Positions 32,014-40,758 of a stretch of 64,000 nucleotides of DNA are shown here, piece by piece; the first letter of the stretch is position 1, and every line of letters starts with the position of its first letter. The notes under the pieces are model-generated. The model searched no databases and was not told the DNA's origin. It was given only the letters and a program-made list of their open reading frames with translations. The DNA is from Rhodospirillales bacterium (GTDB lineage Bacteria; Pseudomonadota; Alphaproteobacteria; Acetobacterales; Acetobacteraceae): the NCBI GenBank assembly GCA_017304945.1, contig JAFKLG010000064.1:1-64000 (forward strand), in the 5' to 3' direction. A program made the translations under genes and the position numbers.

Positions 32014-32919
32014 TCAGTGCGCCGTGGCGAGCTGGCGCGCGGCGGCGTTCTGGCGACGTTCGGCGATCTGCGCCTTCATCGCCTTCTGCAGCTTCTCGAA
32101 CGCGCGCACCTCGATCTGGCGCACCCGCTCACGGGAGATGTTGTACTGCTGGGACAGATCCTCGAGCGTGGTCGGATTGTCCTTCAGGCGCCGCTCGATC
32201 AGGATGTGCCGCTCACGGTCGTTCAGGGTCTTGAGCGCGGTGGCGAGCAGGGCCTTGCGGCCGGTCATCTCCTCACGATCGGCGATCGTGGTCTCCTGGC
32301 TCTCCGACTCGTCGACCAGCCAGTCCTGCCACTCGCCTTCCGAGTCCTGACGGACCGGCGCGTTCAGGCTGTGGTCCGGCGCGGCGAGGCGGCGGTTCAT
32401 GCTGACCACGTCCTGCTCCGGCACGTCGAGCATGGTCGCGATCTTGGTCACCTGCTCCGGCTGGAGGTCGCCGTCCTCGATCGCCTGCATCTGCCCCTTG
32501 AGGCGGCGCAGGTTGAAGAACAGCTTCTTCTGGGCGGCAGTGGTGCCCATCTTCACCAGCGACCAGGAGTGCAGGATGTATTCCTGGATCGCGGCGCGGA
32601 TCCACCACATGGCGTAGGTGGCGAGGCGGAAGCCACGGTCCGGATCGAACCGCTTCACCGCCTGCATCATGCCGACATTGCCCTCGCTGATCAGCTCACC
32701 GACCGGCAGGCCGTAGCCGCGATAGCCCATGGCAATTTTCGCGACGAGTCGCAGATGGGAGGTGACAAGCTTGTGGGCCGCCTCCATATCCTGGTGATCA
32801 CGCCAGCGACGGGAGAGGTCGAGTTCCTCCTCCGGCGACAGCATGGGGAACTTGCGGATCTCCTGGAGATACCGCGACAGGTTGCCCTCGGGGGCGATGT
32901 TCAAGACGGCAGAGGCCAC
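32014..32919 (-). CDS. rpoH: Heat-shock sigma factor sigma-32
   Basis: A 301-residue sigma70-family protein: region 1.2 NLSRYLQEIRKFPMLSPEEE, region 2 LRLVAKIAMGYRGYGLPVGELISEG and FDPDRGFRLATYAMWWIRAAIQEYIL, the RpoH box QKKLFFNLR, and region 4 LEDLSQQYNISRERVRQIEVRA. It directs heat-shock transcription. The start is GTG with AAAGGAG upstream. The 300 bp upstream (32920-33221) shared with the rluD-type gene region hold its promoter, which I could not define. Confidence 0.97.
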   Translation of the reverse strand: MASAVLNIAPEGNLSRYLQEIRKFPMLSPEEELDLSRRWRDHQDMEAAHKLVTSHLRLVAKIAMGYRGYGLPVGELISEGNVGMMQAVKRFDPDRGFRLATYAMWWIRAAIQEYILHSWSLVKMGTTAAQKKLFFNLRRLKGQMQAIEDGDLQPEQVTKIATMLDVPEQDVVSMNRRLAAPDHSLNAPVRQDSEGEWQDWLVDESESQETTIADREEMTGRKALLATALKTLNDRERHILIERRLKDNPTTLEDLSQQYNISRERVRQIEVRAFEKLQKAMKAQIAERRQNAAARQLATAH

Positions 32920-33221
32920 GGACGGCTCCTTTCGTCGCCAGCTTGTTCTTGCCCACGACGGCGCAAGACTGAGGCTGGAATGTGACTGAGGCTGGTCGGG
33001 ATGCAGGATGGGACTTCACGTCCCGGCGACATGCCCCATCCTGGCGGCGGTGTTACCGGACGACCCCATCGGGGCAGGGCACCTCCCGCCCCGACGCGGA
33101 TCTTATACCGGACCGATTTGGTCCTGTCAAGATTACTAACCGGTTACCTGGCGGACGGACTTGCGTCATGGCTCTCCTCCATCTCGCTGGTCCCGATGAC
33201 GTGCGTCCGGACCCGTTCCGG

Positions 33222-34211
33222 TCAGGCCGTCGCGGCATCGAGCGCCGTGAGGAGACCTTGCATGTCCGGCGGCAGCGCGGTCTGGAAGGAAAGCGGCGCT
33301 CCGGTCCTGGGGTGGGAAAATCCCAATCGCGCCGCATGCAGCGCCTGGCGCGGGAAATCGAGCAGGGCGGTGCGGGCCGGCTGGGGGAGTGATTTGGCGA
33401 TGGCGGGGATCCGCCGCAAGTAGAGCGGGTCGCCGACGATCGGGTGACCCCGGCTCGACAGATGGACGCGGATCTGGTGGGTCCGCCCGGTCGCCAACCG
33501 ACACTCGAGCAGGGCGACCGCCGCGGCCCAGGCCTGCAGCGTGCGATAGCGGGTCAGTGCCGGCTTGCCGCCCGCCGTCACCAGCGCCATCCGCTTGCGG
33601 TCCCGCTTGTCGCGGCCGATCGCGCCTTCGATCTCGCCGGCGCCGGGCGTGGGCAGGCCCCAGCACAGCGCGAGATAGGCGCGGTCGAGGTCACGCGCGG
33701 CAAAGGCGGCGGTGAGCTTGTCGTTGGCGAGCTGGGTCTTGGCGACCACCATCACCCCGGACGTGTCCTTGTCGAGCCGGTGCACGATCCCCGGCCGCCG
33801 CTCCGCCCCGATGCCGGTGAAGTCCGGTCCGCAATGCGCGAGCAGGGCGTTCACCAGCGTGCCGTCCGGATTTCCGGGCGCCGGGTGCACGACCAGCCCG
33901 GCCGGCTTGTCCAGCACGATCAGGTCGGCGTCCTCATACAGGATGGCGAGCGGAATCGATTGCGGTTCGGGCCGCGCGGGCTCGGGTGCGGGCAGGTGGA
34001 GCGTATACTCGGCACCAGGCTTCACCGGATCCGCCGGCTCCCGCACCACGCGGCCGTCGCGGCTGGCACGGCCCTCCTCGATCAGCGTCTTGACGCGGGA
34101 GCGCGACAGCGTGCCGATGGCGTCCGCCAGGAATCGGTCGAGCCGCTGTCCGGCTGCGGCCGGGTCGGCGGTGATCTGGAACGGCGGCGGTTCTGGCGAC
34201 GGACCTGGCAT
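33222..34211 (-). CDS. Pseudouridine synthase, RluD family
   Basis: A 329-residue protein: an N-terminal S4 domain ([28 protein letters not shown]), then the RluA/RluD catalytic core [40 protein letters not shown] with the catalytic Asp in HRLDKDTSG, and [22 protein letters not shown]. RluD modifies helix 69 of 23S rRNA. Length and S4 domain favour RluD over RluA/RluC; the exact target is inferred. It sits upstream of rpoH on the same strand, a common arrangement. Confidence 0.93.
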   Translation of the reverse strand: MPGPSPEPPPFQITADPAAAGQRLDRFLADAIGTLSRSRVKTLIEEGRASRDGRVVREPADPVKPGAEYTLHLPAPEPARPEPQSIPLAILYEDADLIVLDKPAGLVVHPAPGNPDGTLVNALLAHCGPDFTGIGAERRPGIVHRLDKDTSGVMVVAKTQLANDKLTAAFAARDLDRAYLALCWGLPTPGAGEIEGAIGRDKRDRKRMALVTAGGKPALTRYRTLQAWAAAVALLECRLATGRTHQIRVHLSSRGHPIVGDPLYLRRIPAIAKSLPQPARTALLDFPRQALHAARLGFSHPRTGAPLSFQTALPPDMQGLLTALDAATA

Positions 34212-34256
34212 GAGCGGCCGATAGCGCGATGGATGCGGGCGGGGAAGGGACGGCGG

Positions 34257-34565
34257 ATGGGTGACGGGATGCGCGCGGTCAAGATCGCGGCGGTGGTGAT
34301 GGGCGTGCTGATCCTGCTGGGCACCGCGGGGCTGATCACCGCGCTGGTGCTGCGCAAGCCCGGTCCGACCGCCACGCCGGTTGCCGCGGCGCTGCCGGCG
34401 ACGTTCGATGCGCGGCTGGACGAGCCGGACGGCAGCCGGATCCTGGGCGTTGCCGCGGCGGGGGATCGGATCGCCGTGGCGCTGACCGGCGGCGGGCCGG
34501 ACCGGGTGGTGCTGGTCGATCCGCGCACCGGCGGGGTGGCCGGACGGATTTCGCTGCGCCGGTGA
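34257..34565 (+). CDS. DUF6476-type small membrane protein
   Basis: A 102-residue protein with one N-terminal transmembrane helix (VKIAAVVMGVLILLGTAGLITALVL) and a periplasmic tail that ends in a repeat-like blade: GSRILGVAAAGDRIAVALTGGGPDRVVLVDPRTG. This pattern matches DUF6476 proteins found beside rluD-type genes in alphaproteobacteria (from memory). It diverges from the rluD-type gene with 45 bp between. Function unknown. Confidence 0.75.
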   Translation: MGDGMRAVKIAAVVMGVLILLGTAGLITALVLRKPGPTATPVAAALPATFDARLDEPDGSRILGVAAAGDRIAVALTGGGPDRVVLVDPRTGGVAGRISLRR

Positions 34566-34620
34566 GGAACGGGTGTTGAGCTTCCCACGGTTCTGCCCTA
34601 CAAGGCGCCCCTCGGCCGCG

Positions 34621-34696
34621 GTCCCGTTCGTCTAGAGGCCTAGGACAGTGCCCTCTCACGGCACCAACAGGGGTTCGAATCCCCTACGGGACGCCA
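34621..34696 (+). tRNA. tRNA-Glu(CTC)
   Basis: All arms fold: acceptor GTCCCGT/ACGGGAC, anticodon stem GTGCC/GGCAC around loop CTCTCAC with anticodon CTC (34655-34657), T-arm AGGGG/CCCCT, and CCA encoded at 34694-34696. Its 3' end, TCCCCTACGGGACGCCA, recurs at 45987-46003, so the gene is the integration target of the 11-kb element that follows and is kept intact at the left junction. Confidence 0.97.
34680..34696 (+). repeat. attL of the tRNA-Glu element (17-bp direct repeat)
   Basis: TCCCCTACGGGACGCCA forms the 3' end of tRNA-Glu and is repeated identically at 45987-46003. The match stops sharply on both sides, giving a 17-bp core, in the same orientation. This is the normal outcome of tyrosine-integrase insertion at a tRNA 3' end. 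Confidence 0.9.
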
Positions 34697-34871
34697 AGCC
34701 GAAATAATCCAACTAAGTGACTGATATAGCGAACAGATTATCAGTCTGATCGCGAACTGCTCCCATTGGTGCTCCCATCTGTTTGATTGCACTAGTGGCG
34801 CGGTCTTGTTTGGGCGGAGGGCCTGCGCGCAGTATCCCTCTGTATCGATTCGATGTCTGTCGGGGTGCGTC

Positions 34872-35060
34872 ATGGGCGACAAACCGAAGGATCCTCGGGA
34901 GAGCACCGGCTATCAGCCCGCGCGCCCGAGTCGTGAACAGAGCAGCTATCCTTTCCCCGCTCCGCGTGATCGTCCATCACCACCCGGCCGCGGCGCAGGC
35001 TCCGGCAACCAGCAAACCAAGGACGGGGGCGGCGGCCAGCCCGTAAAGCGAAAACCGTAA
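34872..35060 (+). CDS. Small disordered hypothetical protein
   Basis: A 62-residue protein, Pro/Gly/Arg/Gln rich with GDKPKDPRESTGYQPARPSR and an RGAGSGNQQTKDGGGGQ tract, likely unstructured. The start ATG at 34872 has no strong ribosome site. Its 3' part overlaps the end of the convergent gene at 34977. Real but weakly supported; it may be part of the element's cargo. Confidence 0.4.
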   Translation: MGDKPKDPRESTGYQPARPSREQSSYPFPAPRDRPSPPGRGAGSGNQQTKDGGGGQPVKRKP

Positions 35061-35477
35061 ATGGGCGGCCGCAGCTGTCAGCCGCAAACTATTCTCTTCG
35101 ATGCCTTCTCCCATCCCTTCCGCCAAGGCATAGAATGTCTGCGCGGTGTCCTCGTCAGCGGGACGGTTCAAGATCTCTTCGGGAGCGAACCCAGCCGTTG
35201 TGAGCACCCCTGGGAGGAGCACTCGGCAGGCCAAGACGCCGACAGTGATCAGGTCTGCCGCGACTATCAGCGCCGCGAGTTGGAACCGGGCTGGCGCGCT
35301 GTGACCGAAGGCGACTGTTAGGGCTGCCGCTGTCCCCGCCACGGACCACCCGACGATCGATGTCGCTCGCGCCTCTGCGGCTCTAAGCGCTAGAGCCTGT
35401 GCCACCAAACGGACCTCAGCACACCGAACAGCTTCGCGCCCCCTGGCGGTATAGATGTCCGCATCTTGCGCGGTCAC
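34977..35477 (-). CDS. Hypothetical membrane protein, cargo at the left end
   Basis: A 166-residue protein with three hydrophobic segments: TSIVGWSVAGTAAALTVAFG, FQLAALIVAADLITVGVLACRVLL, and a C-terminal FSLYGLAAAPVLGLLVAGACA. The first 35 residues form an amphipathic helix with RGREAVRCAEVRLVAQALALRAAE. The start is GTG with GGAGG seven bases upstream. It is 23 bp after the DUF6680 gene and likely cotranscribed. No family recognised. Confidence 0.7.
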   Translation of the reverse strand: MTAQDADIYTARGREAVRCAEVRLVAQALALRAAEARATSIVGWSVAGTAAALTVAFGHSAPARFQLAALIVAADLITVGVLACRVLLPGVLTTAGFAPEEILNRPADEDTAQTFYALAEGMGEGIEENSLRLTAAAAHLRFSLYGLAAAPVLGLLVAGACAAAGW

Positions 35478-35500
35478 GGTCGGTCCTCCGTCGAGGTGAA

Positions 35501-36184
35501 CTACCCCTTACTGACCCCACCATTAATCGAGACGGGGATTCCTGCTTCTGTCGAGAGAGCCTCCAGCAGTTTGCGCTGAGCGGCGATCTGGAGTGATAGC
35601 GCCTCTTGAGAGACCGGGAAGCTCACCACATCCATACGCAGAGGTCGGCTGCCGGAGAGCACGTCGGCGAGGCCATCCTGTATTTTCCTGGTCAGCAGGT
35701 CCGCGTCGCCGTGCGCCTTCGGCCAATACACACCTCTCACAAGTTGGGCTCGGTCGAAATGGAACCGAAGGCACTTGGATAGCGAGTACAGCAGATCAAC
35801 AAAGGATTCGCTGCATCGCCGATCCCAATCCTCGACCCACGCTGCGGTAGCCTCCGCCTTACCCTCAAACTTTGCCGGAACGCGCTCGCTCAGCCGCGCC
35901 AAGTGTTCGCGCCAAGCATCCGATACCGCCCGCTCCCCGACCTGCTGCCACTCGAAACCGAAAAAGCGTCGACCGCTGAACTCGATGTCGATCCGGTTGA
36001 GTGCCTGTACGTGCTCCGGCGCTACTCGGGTCGCTCTCGTCGCCATCAGTACGACGAAAATCTCTCGTCGTCTTCGCGTCCTTTCAGTGGCGCGTTCGAT
36101 AAACTTTTGAGCTTGGATCGCCAGCACCGGACCCAGGAGGGTCGCGCCAACAAGGCAGGTGTCGCTGAAACTCAGGCCGAACAT
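35501..36184 (-). CDS. DUF6680-type membrane-associated protein
   Basis: A 227-residue protein. A short N-terminal membrane segment (CLVGATLLGPVLAIQAQKF) is followed by a basic stretch (RATERTRRRREIFVVLMATRATRVAPEHVQALNRIDIEF) that matches DUF6680 proteins. The rest is soluble and helical. An alternative GTG start at 36205 adds seven residues. With the small membrane gene downstream it makes a two-gene unit outside the phage modules, at a place where satellites often carry immunity genes. A defence role is inference. Confidence 0.75.
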   Translation of the reverse strand: MFGLSFSDTCLVGATLLGPVLAIQAQKFIERATERTRRRREIFVVLMATRATRVAPEHVQALNRIDIEFSGRRFFGFEWQQVGERAVSDAWREHLARLSERVPAKFEGKAEATAAWVEDWDRRCSESFVDLLYSLSKCLRFHFDRAQLVRGVYWPKAHGDADLLTRKIQDGLADVLSGSRPLRMDVVSFPVSQEALSLQIAAQRKLLEALSTEAGIPVSINGGVSKG

Positions 36185-36250
36185 ATGTTGCGTTCTAGAA
36201 AACACTGTCCGGTGTCGGCAAGAGCATTGTTCGTTCTCCCCCAGGGGATG

Positions 36251-36736
36251 TTAGCGCTCCGTCGATGTCGGAATCTCACACGCGACGTTCCGCCCGGCAT
36301 GCCATCCAAGCTCGAGTCGCTCGCCAGGATCGGCCTGCACCCACAGGTGATACACATGCCCCATGTCGAGCAGCCGGTCCTCGGCCGGGAACAGCTCGAT
36401 AGCCTCGTGGTCAGGCCCGACAACCTCGTTCTTGGCCTTTTGCTTGTCGGACCACGACACGTCCGGGCATCCGTCGTGCCGGCGGATCGCCAGGTGCACC
36501 CAGCCCGCCTGCGGCGCGGGCTTTAGCGTGACGTGCAGGTGCCGGTTCGTGAACACGCGGGCACCGGCGAACGTCTCCGCGGCGGCGTGTCGCGCCTCCG
36601 CGGCCGTGCAGCCATACCGCTGGGCGACTTCCGCGGGATCTAGCTCGATCGCGAGCTGCGACCGGGGAACCTCCACGAGCGGGGTCCAGGCGCAGCCGCC
36701 CTGTCGGGCAGCGGCGCGCCTCTGCTGGCGGTTCAC
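36251..36736 (-). CDS. DUF7694-type phage protein
   Basis: A 161-residue protein opening with the phage-typical basic NRQQRRAAARQ. The C-terminal half, WSDKQKAKNEVVGPDHEAIE followed by LFPAEDRLLDMGHVYHLWVQ, matches the DUF7694 domain seen in phage genomes. The GTG start overlaps the S74 gene stop (GTGA). It closes the head operon. Function unknown; often near packaging or tail genes. Confidence 0.75.
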   Translation of the reverse strand: MNRQQRRAAARQGGCAWTPLVEVPRSQLAIELDPAEVAQRYGCTAAEARHAAAETFAGARVFTNRHLHVTLKPAPQAGWVHLAIRRHDGCPDVSWSDKQKAKNEVVGPDHEAIELFPAEDRLLDMGHVYHLWVQADPGERLELGWHAGRNVACEIPTSTER

Positions 36737-37698
36737 GGCTGCACCTGGGCGAGTGCGCTCACGCGCTGTTCGAGGGCGGCGATCTTGGCGAGCGCGCCAC
36801 GCAGCGCGGCCAGGAGGTACGCGCAGTCGTCGCCGGGTGTGACGACGAGGACCGCGTTCTCGGGACTCTCGGCATCGGCCGGCATGTTCGGCCATGGCAC
36901 CGTCGACACAGTCTGTCCGAACCCGGCCGTGATGCGCTGCTGCGCGATCGTGCCGGACCGCGGCTGGCCGTTCATGGTGAACGTGAACGGGTCGACCGAA
37001 TTGACGAACTCGATCCCGCGCTCGGGCGTGATCGGTTCGATGTTGTCCTTCAGGCGTCGGTCCGACCCGGCGTAGTACTGCGGGCTGAAGATGCCGGTGT
37101 CGCAGATCAGGTTGTACGAGGTCGTCCCGCTGTATGGGCCGAGACCAGCGCCGTCGAGGCGCTGCACTGTCGCCGGGCCGGTCGTCGTGTTGCCGGACAG
37201 GTGGACGATGCCGTTGTTCACCTGCAACGCCGTGCCAGTGCCGTTGCACACGACCTGTCCCCAGGCAGTGAGCGTGCCGCTGCTCAGCGTGAAACCGCCG
37301 AACACGGTTGCCCCGCCGTTCACGGTCAGGCTGCCGCCGACCGAGATGTTCAGCGAACCGCTGACGAACAGGAACCCGTTGCTGTCTGCGTGGGCCAGCT
37401 TCTCGGCCGGGATGTTGCTGTACACCCGGGTCGAGCCGGCGAAGTTCAGCTTCGATGTCGTACCGGCCGAGTTGCCCAGCACCGTCGAGCGCGAGAGCGT
37501 ATTGGGCGACCCGGACGTGTACGTGCCGTAACCCCACTCCTCCTGCGAGCCGTCGGTCATGAAGTAGTAGACCAGCGACCCGGAGGCGAACACGGACCAC
37601 GGCACGCGGCCGGTCACGCTGCCGGCGAGCGACACGGTTGTCGCGGTACCGGGCGCGTTCGCCGTCTCGTATACGAAATTTCGGACCATCAGGGTCAT
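36733..37698 (-). CDS. Phage protein with S74 self-cleaving chaperone domain
   Basis: A 321-residue protein. The first 200 residues are glycine/threonine/serine-rich beta structure (GSLNISVGGSLTVNGGATVF and similar), as in tail-fibre or head-decoration proteins. Residues 210 to the end are the S74 intramolecular chaperone with YYAGSDRRLKDNIEPI, where Ser212 and Lys217 form the cleaving dyad, and a terminal coiled coil (IAALEQRVSALAQVQ). The chaperone trimerises the shaft and removes itself. In phages this is mostly a tail protein. It is the only tail-like protein of the element. It starts at an ATGA overlap with the portal gene. Confidence 0.85.
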   Translation of the reverse strand: MTLMVRNFVYETANAPGTATTVSLAGSVTGRVPWSVFASGSLVYYFMTDGSQEEWGYGTYTSGSPNTLSRSTVLGNSAGTTSKLNFAGSTRVYSNIPAEKLAHADSNGFLFVSGSLNISVGGSLTVNGGATVFGGFTLSSGTLTAWGQVVCNGTGTALQVNNGIVHLSGNTTTGPATVQRLDGAGLGPYSGTTSYNLICDTGIFSPQYYAGSDRRLKDNIEPITPERGIEFVNSVDPFTFTMNGQPRSGTIAQQRITAGFGQTVSTVPWPNMPADAESPENAVLVVTPGDDCAYLLAALRGALAKIAALEQRVSALAQVQP

Positions 37699-38864
37699 GA
37701 CTGCTGCACCTTTGCTTGGGTGGCGGACGCTGCCGGGAGCGGCCCATAGCCTTCCTGCGCGCGCACCTCGTCGCGGGTCAGGATGCCGGCCTGCACGGCG
37801 GCGACGTTTGCCGTCCAGCGCGTCGCGTAATCGCCGCGCACCAGGCCGGACAGGTCGATCTCGAGGTGAAAGGCGCCGTTCGGATCCGCGAACACGCTGC
37901 GGGCGAACTCGGCCTCGATCTTCCGCGCCCAGGGGGTCAGCGTGTTCGTGGCGAACCACGTTGACGCCTGGCTGGCGTTGGTGAAGGTGCTGTTCGAGTA
38001 GTCCTGCACGATGGGCGGCGGCACGCCGAACAGCCTGCACAGCTCGATCACGCTGAACCGACGCGACTCCAGCACCTCGGCGTCCTCGGGGCTGATCGAC
38101 AGCGGCGTGAACTTCGTCGCGGGGTCGACGAACAGGATGCGCTTGCCGTTCTCCGCACCGGCGGCCTGTGCTTCGAAGTGGGCCTTCATGCGGGCCATGC
38201 CCTGCGGCGTGATGCCCGGAGGCAGCTCAACCATGCCTGACGGCGTCGCGGCGTTCTGCCAGATGTGAGACGAGTAGGTCTGCACGCCGATCGCCGAGGC
38301 GAGCACCGCCGGCGCGCGCGAGATGCGGGAGCGGCCGAGCACGCCGTCGTCGCTGCGGTCGCGTAGGTGGAACACCTCGTCGGCGAGCAAACGCCGGGGC
38401 GTTCCCGTGCCACCCCATGGCGACTGATAGGCGACCACGTCGTACGCCAGCCGGCCCCCCGGGAGCATCTGCACGCTCACGTTCGCCCAGGGGATCGGGA
38501 TCAGGGCAGTCGGCCGGCCAGCGCCGTCCATCTGGATCGCGGACAGGCTGTTGCCGTGCAGGAGCACCTGGGACAGCGTCCACTCGATCCAGTCGGCCCA
38601 GGTCTGGTTGCCGTTGGGCGAGCGGATCAGGCGCGATACCGGATGGTTCGGCGCCTCGATACGGCCCTCGCCCTCGGCGCGGTAGACCGTCGCGGGCAGG
38701 GTGCCGATGCCGGTCGCGATGGCGTTGATGCACGCCACGACGGTCGCCAGGTTCTCCGCCGCTTGCGCGCCAGCGGGCGCCGCGGTGGGCGGGAACCAGG
38801 TCGTCGGGCCGAACCAGCTCGAGCGCTGTTCGCCGCGGCCCAGGATCTTCGTCAGGAAACTCAC
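37695..38864 (-). CDS. Phage portal protein, HK97 family
   Basis: A 389-residue protein: ATVVACINAIATGIGTLPATVYR at the start, then PNGNQTWADWIEWTLSQVLLHGNSLSAI and RFSVIELCRLFGVPPPIVQDYSNSTFTNA, all signature pieces of the HK97-type portal (ring for DNA entry and tail attachment). Complete length. It is joined by ATGA overlaps to the S74 gene and to the protease gene upstream. Confidence 0.93.
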   Translation of the reverse strand: MSFLTKILGRGEQRSSWFGPTTWFPPTAAPAGAQAAENLATVVACINAIATGIGTLPATVYRAEGEGRIEAPNHPVSRLIRSPNGNQTWADWIEWTLSQVLLHGNSLSAIQMDGAGRPTALIPIPWANVSVQMLPGGRLAYDVVAYQSPWGGTGTPRRLLADEVFHLRDRSDDGVLGRSRISRAPAVLASAIGVQTYSSHIWQNAATPSGMVELPPGITPQGMARMKAHFEAQAAGAENGKRILFVDPATKFTPLSISPEDAEVLESRRFSVIELCRLFGVPPPIVQDYSNSTFTNASQASTWFATNTLTPWARKIEAEFARSVFADPNGAFHLEIDLSGLVRGDYATRWTANVAAVQAGILTRDEVRAQEGYGPLPAASATQAKVQQS

Positions 38865-39490
38865 AGTGCCCTCACAAAGGCTTCGCGCATGCGGGCCGAG
38901 GCTTCGGCCCGACCCATCGCCCGGGCGCGCGCGGACACAGTCGTCTGGGTGTAGGCGGGGAATGCCTGGACCACGCTGATCTCGAACAGGTCGACTGCCC
39001 GGAGTTCGCGGCGATCACGCGCCGGCCAAGCCTCGTCGGTGACGCGGAAGCCGAAGCTGCAGCCGCCCAGGTCGCGGCGCTCGGCGAGCGTCAGCACATC
39101 GCGGCCGAGCTGCGTGTCGGGGGCATCGATTTCGAAGTGCAGCCCCCGGGTGTCTTCCGCGAGCCGGAGCGTGCCGCTGCCGGTGCGCCCGAGCAGCCGT
39201 GTGGGGTCGTGGTCCAGCAGCGCCAGCACGTCGCGGGTGCCGGCCAGGCTCGCCGTGAACGCGCCACGCTGGACGGTCTCCGTGAACCCGCGGATCTGCG
39301 CCGGCACGCCGAACACCGCGGCATAGCCCTCGAGCTTGCGCCCAGAGGCGCGGAACTCGGCGCTGGCCCGCAGTTCGATCCCGTTGGGGAAGCGGGCCGC
39401 CGGGGCGGAGGCGTGGCGCCCCTCCGCCCCGTGCCCAGCATGCGCCGCCCGGCGTTCCAAGGCGGACGGCGCATGTAGCTGGATGATCAC
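38861..39490 (-). CDS. Prohead protease, HK97 family
   Basis: A 209-residue serine protease. ASGRKLEGYAAVFGVPAQI starts the fold, then LALLDHDPTRLLGR with the catalytic His94 and DLGGCSFGFRV with the nucleophile Ser145. It trims the capsid delta domain during maturation. The start is GTG at a GTGA overlap with the capsid stop. The order protease before portal but after capsid is set by the minus-strand operon: capsid, protease, portal in the direction of transcription. The usual HK97 order is portal, protease, capsid, so the order is reversed here. Confidence 0.9.
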   Translation of the reverse strand: MIIQLHAPSALERRAAHAGHGAEGRHASAPAARFPNGIELRASAEFRASGRKLEGYAAVFGVPAQIRGFTETVQRGAFTASLAGTRDVLALLDHDPTRLLGRTGSGTLRLAEDTRGLHFEIDAPDTQLGRDVLTLAERRDLGGCSFGFRVTDEAWPARDRRELRAVDLFEISVVQAFPAYTQTTVSARARAMGRAEASARMREAFVRAL

Positions 39491-40758
39491 GCCACGATGT
39501 CCGTGATCGCGGCGAACGACTCCGGGTGCCGCACGGCGACATCGCAGGTCAGCATGGCGCGGATCTGGACGTTCCCCTTCGTGTAGGCCGTCGACTCGTA
39601 CGGGTTCACCAGGATGTCGAGCTCCGACCACACGCCGATCAGAAGGTCGTTCCAGTTCCCGTAGATCAGGCTGGAAAGCCCGGTGCCGGTGCCCTTCGTG
39701 CCGTTGCTGGGCACGTTGGTCGTGAAGGCGCGCGGCTGGCCCTGGAACACCACATCCTCGCCCAGCGGGCGGCCCTGGCTGTCCTTCAGCTTCAGCGCCG
39801 CACGGCGGACCTTCGGGTTGGTCAGGAAGGCCGGCGAGCTGTCCGCATTGGCGTCCTGCAGCTGCCCCATCAGGTCGACCACGCTGTCGTAGGTCAGCGC
39901 GCCGCCGTTGGTGCCGATCGCGACCGAGCCGATGCCCGACGTGTTCAGCACGCCGCGGGGCTGGTTGCTCGACCCGGTGCCGGAGATGGCGGCGTTGTCG
40001 AGCGTCTGCGCCAGCACCGCGGACATATCGGCGCGGATCAGCTCCTCGATCGCCGGGCTGCTCTGCAGCAGCATGTTGCGGCTGAACTCGGTGATGCAGC
40101 CCGCGTGCTTCGGGGTGAGCCCGACCTGGTCGAACTGCGGATCGGACGCGGTCAGCGCAGAGTTTTCGGCCACCCAGCCGGAGGTGACGCTCGCCTTCTG
40201 GCGCGGGATCTCGACGTTCCCGACCAGGCCGGAGAGGTAGCGGGCGCCCATGCGGCGAACGACCAGCGCGGCGCGGAGGCGGTCGACGAACTGATCGGGG
40301 CGGTAGTCGGTCCCGATGATGTTGGAGCCTGGGCCGCCCGCGGGCTTGCCCGTGGTCAGCACGCGCTGCTCGAACACGGCCATGGGCACGGCGACGCCCT
40401 GGAACGTGCGGCCGCTCCGGCGCGCCAGTTCCGCGGACACCTCGCGCTCGCGGCCGGCATCGACGTTCAGGCCGGATGCGGCGGCGATGGCGCGCACGAT
40501 GCTGAACTGACGCACCTCGGCCTCGAACCGGGCGTCACCGCTGCCCGTGGTGATGACGTTGCCCGCGGCGCGGCGGTCGAGCTCGTCGACCAGGGCCTGC
40601 CGCTGCTCGCGCGCACTCAGCGCCTCGGCTTCGGCGGCAAGGGCGTTCCACCGCTGCTCGGCGTCACCCGCCAGGGTGCCGTCGGGGTGGGCCGCGTTGA
40701 TCGCGGCGAGTTCGGTACGGATTTCCTCGCGACGGGCGAGGATCTGACGGATGGTCAT
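39487..40758 (-). CDS. Major capsid protein, HK97 fold
   Basis: A 423-residue protein. Residues 1-100 form the coiled-coil delta domain (IRQILARREEIRTELAAINA, RWNALAAEAEALSAREQRQA). The HK97 core follows: RRMGARYLSGLVGNVEIPRQ, AENSALTASDPQFDQVGLTP, AISGTGSSNQPRGVLNTSGI and the end QIRAMLTCDVAVRHPESFAAI. It builds the icosahedral head. Intact and full length, so the element could make its own capsids. It overlaps the MerR-like gene upstream by ATGA. Confidence 0.95.
   Translation of the reverse strand: MTIRQILARREEIRTELAAINAAHPDGTLAGDAEQRWNALAAEAEALSAREQRQALVDELDRRAAGNVITTGSGDARFEAEVRQFSIVRAIAAASGLNVDAGREREVSAELARRSGRTFQGVAVPMAVFEQRVLTTGKPAGGPGSNIIGTDYRPDQFVDRLRAALVVRRMGARYLSGLVGNVEIPRQKASVTSGWVAENSALTASDPQFDQVGLTPKHAGCITEFSRNMLLQSSPAIEELIRADMSAVLAQTLDNAAISGTGSSNQPRGVLNTSGIGSVAIGTNGGALTYDSVVDLMGQLQDANADSSPAFLTNPKVRRAALKLKDSQGRPLGEDVVFQGQPRAFTTNVPSNGTKGTGTGLSSLIYGNWNDLLIGVWSELDILVNPYESTAYTKGNVQIRAMLTCDVAVRHPESFAAITDIVA

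Noticed and set aside
34640..34906. Minus-strand ORF ending in a translated tRNA-Glu sequence
   Set aside because: It lacks integrase motifs; the real integrase is at the other end of the element. The tRNA-derived ending is a by-product of position.
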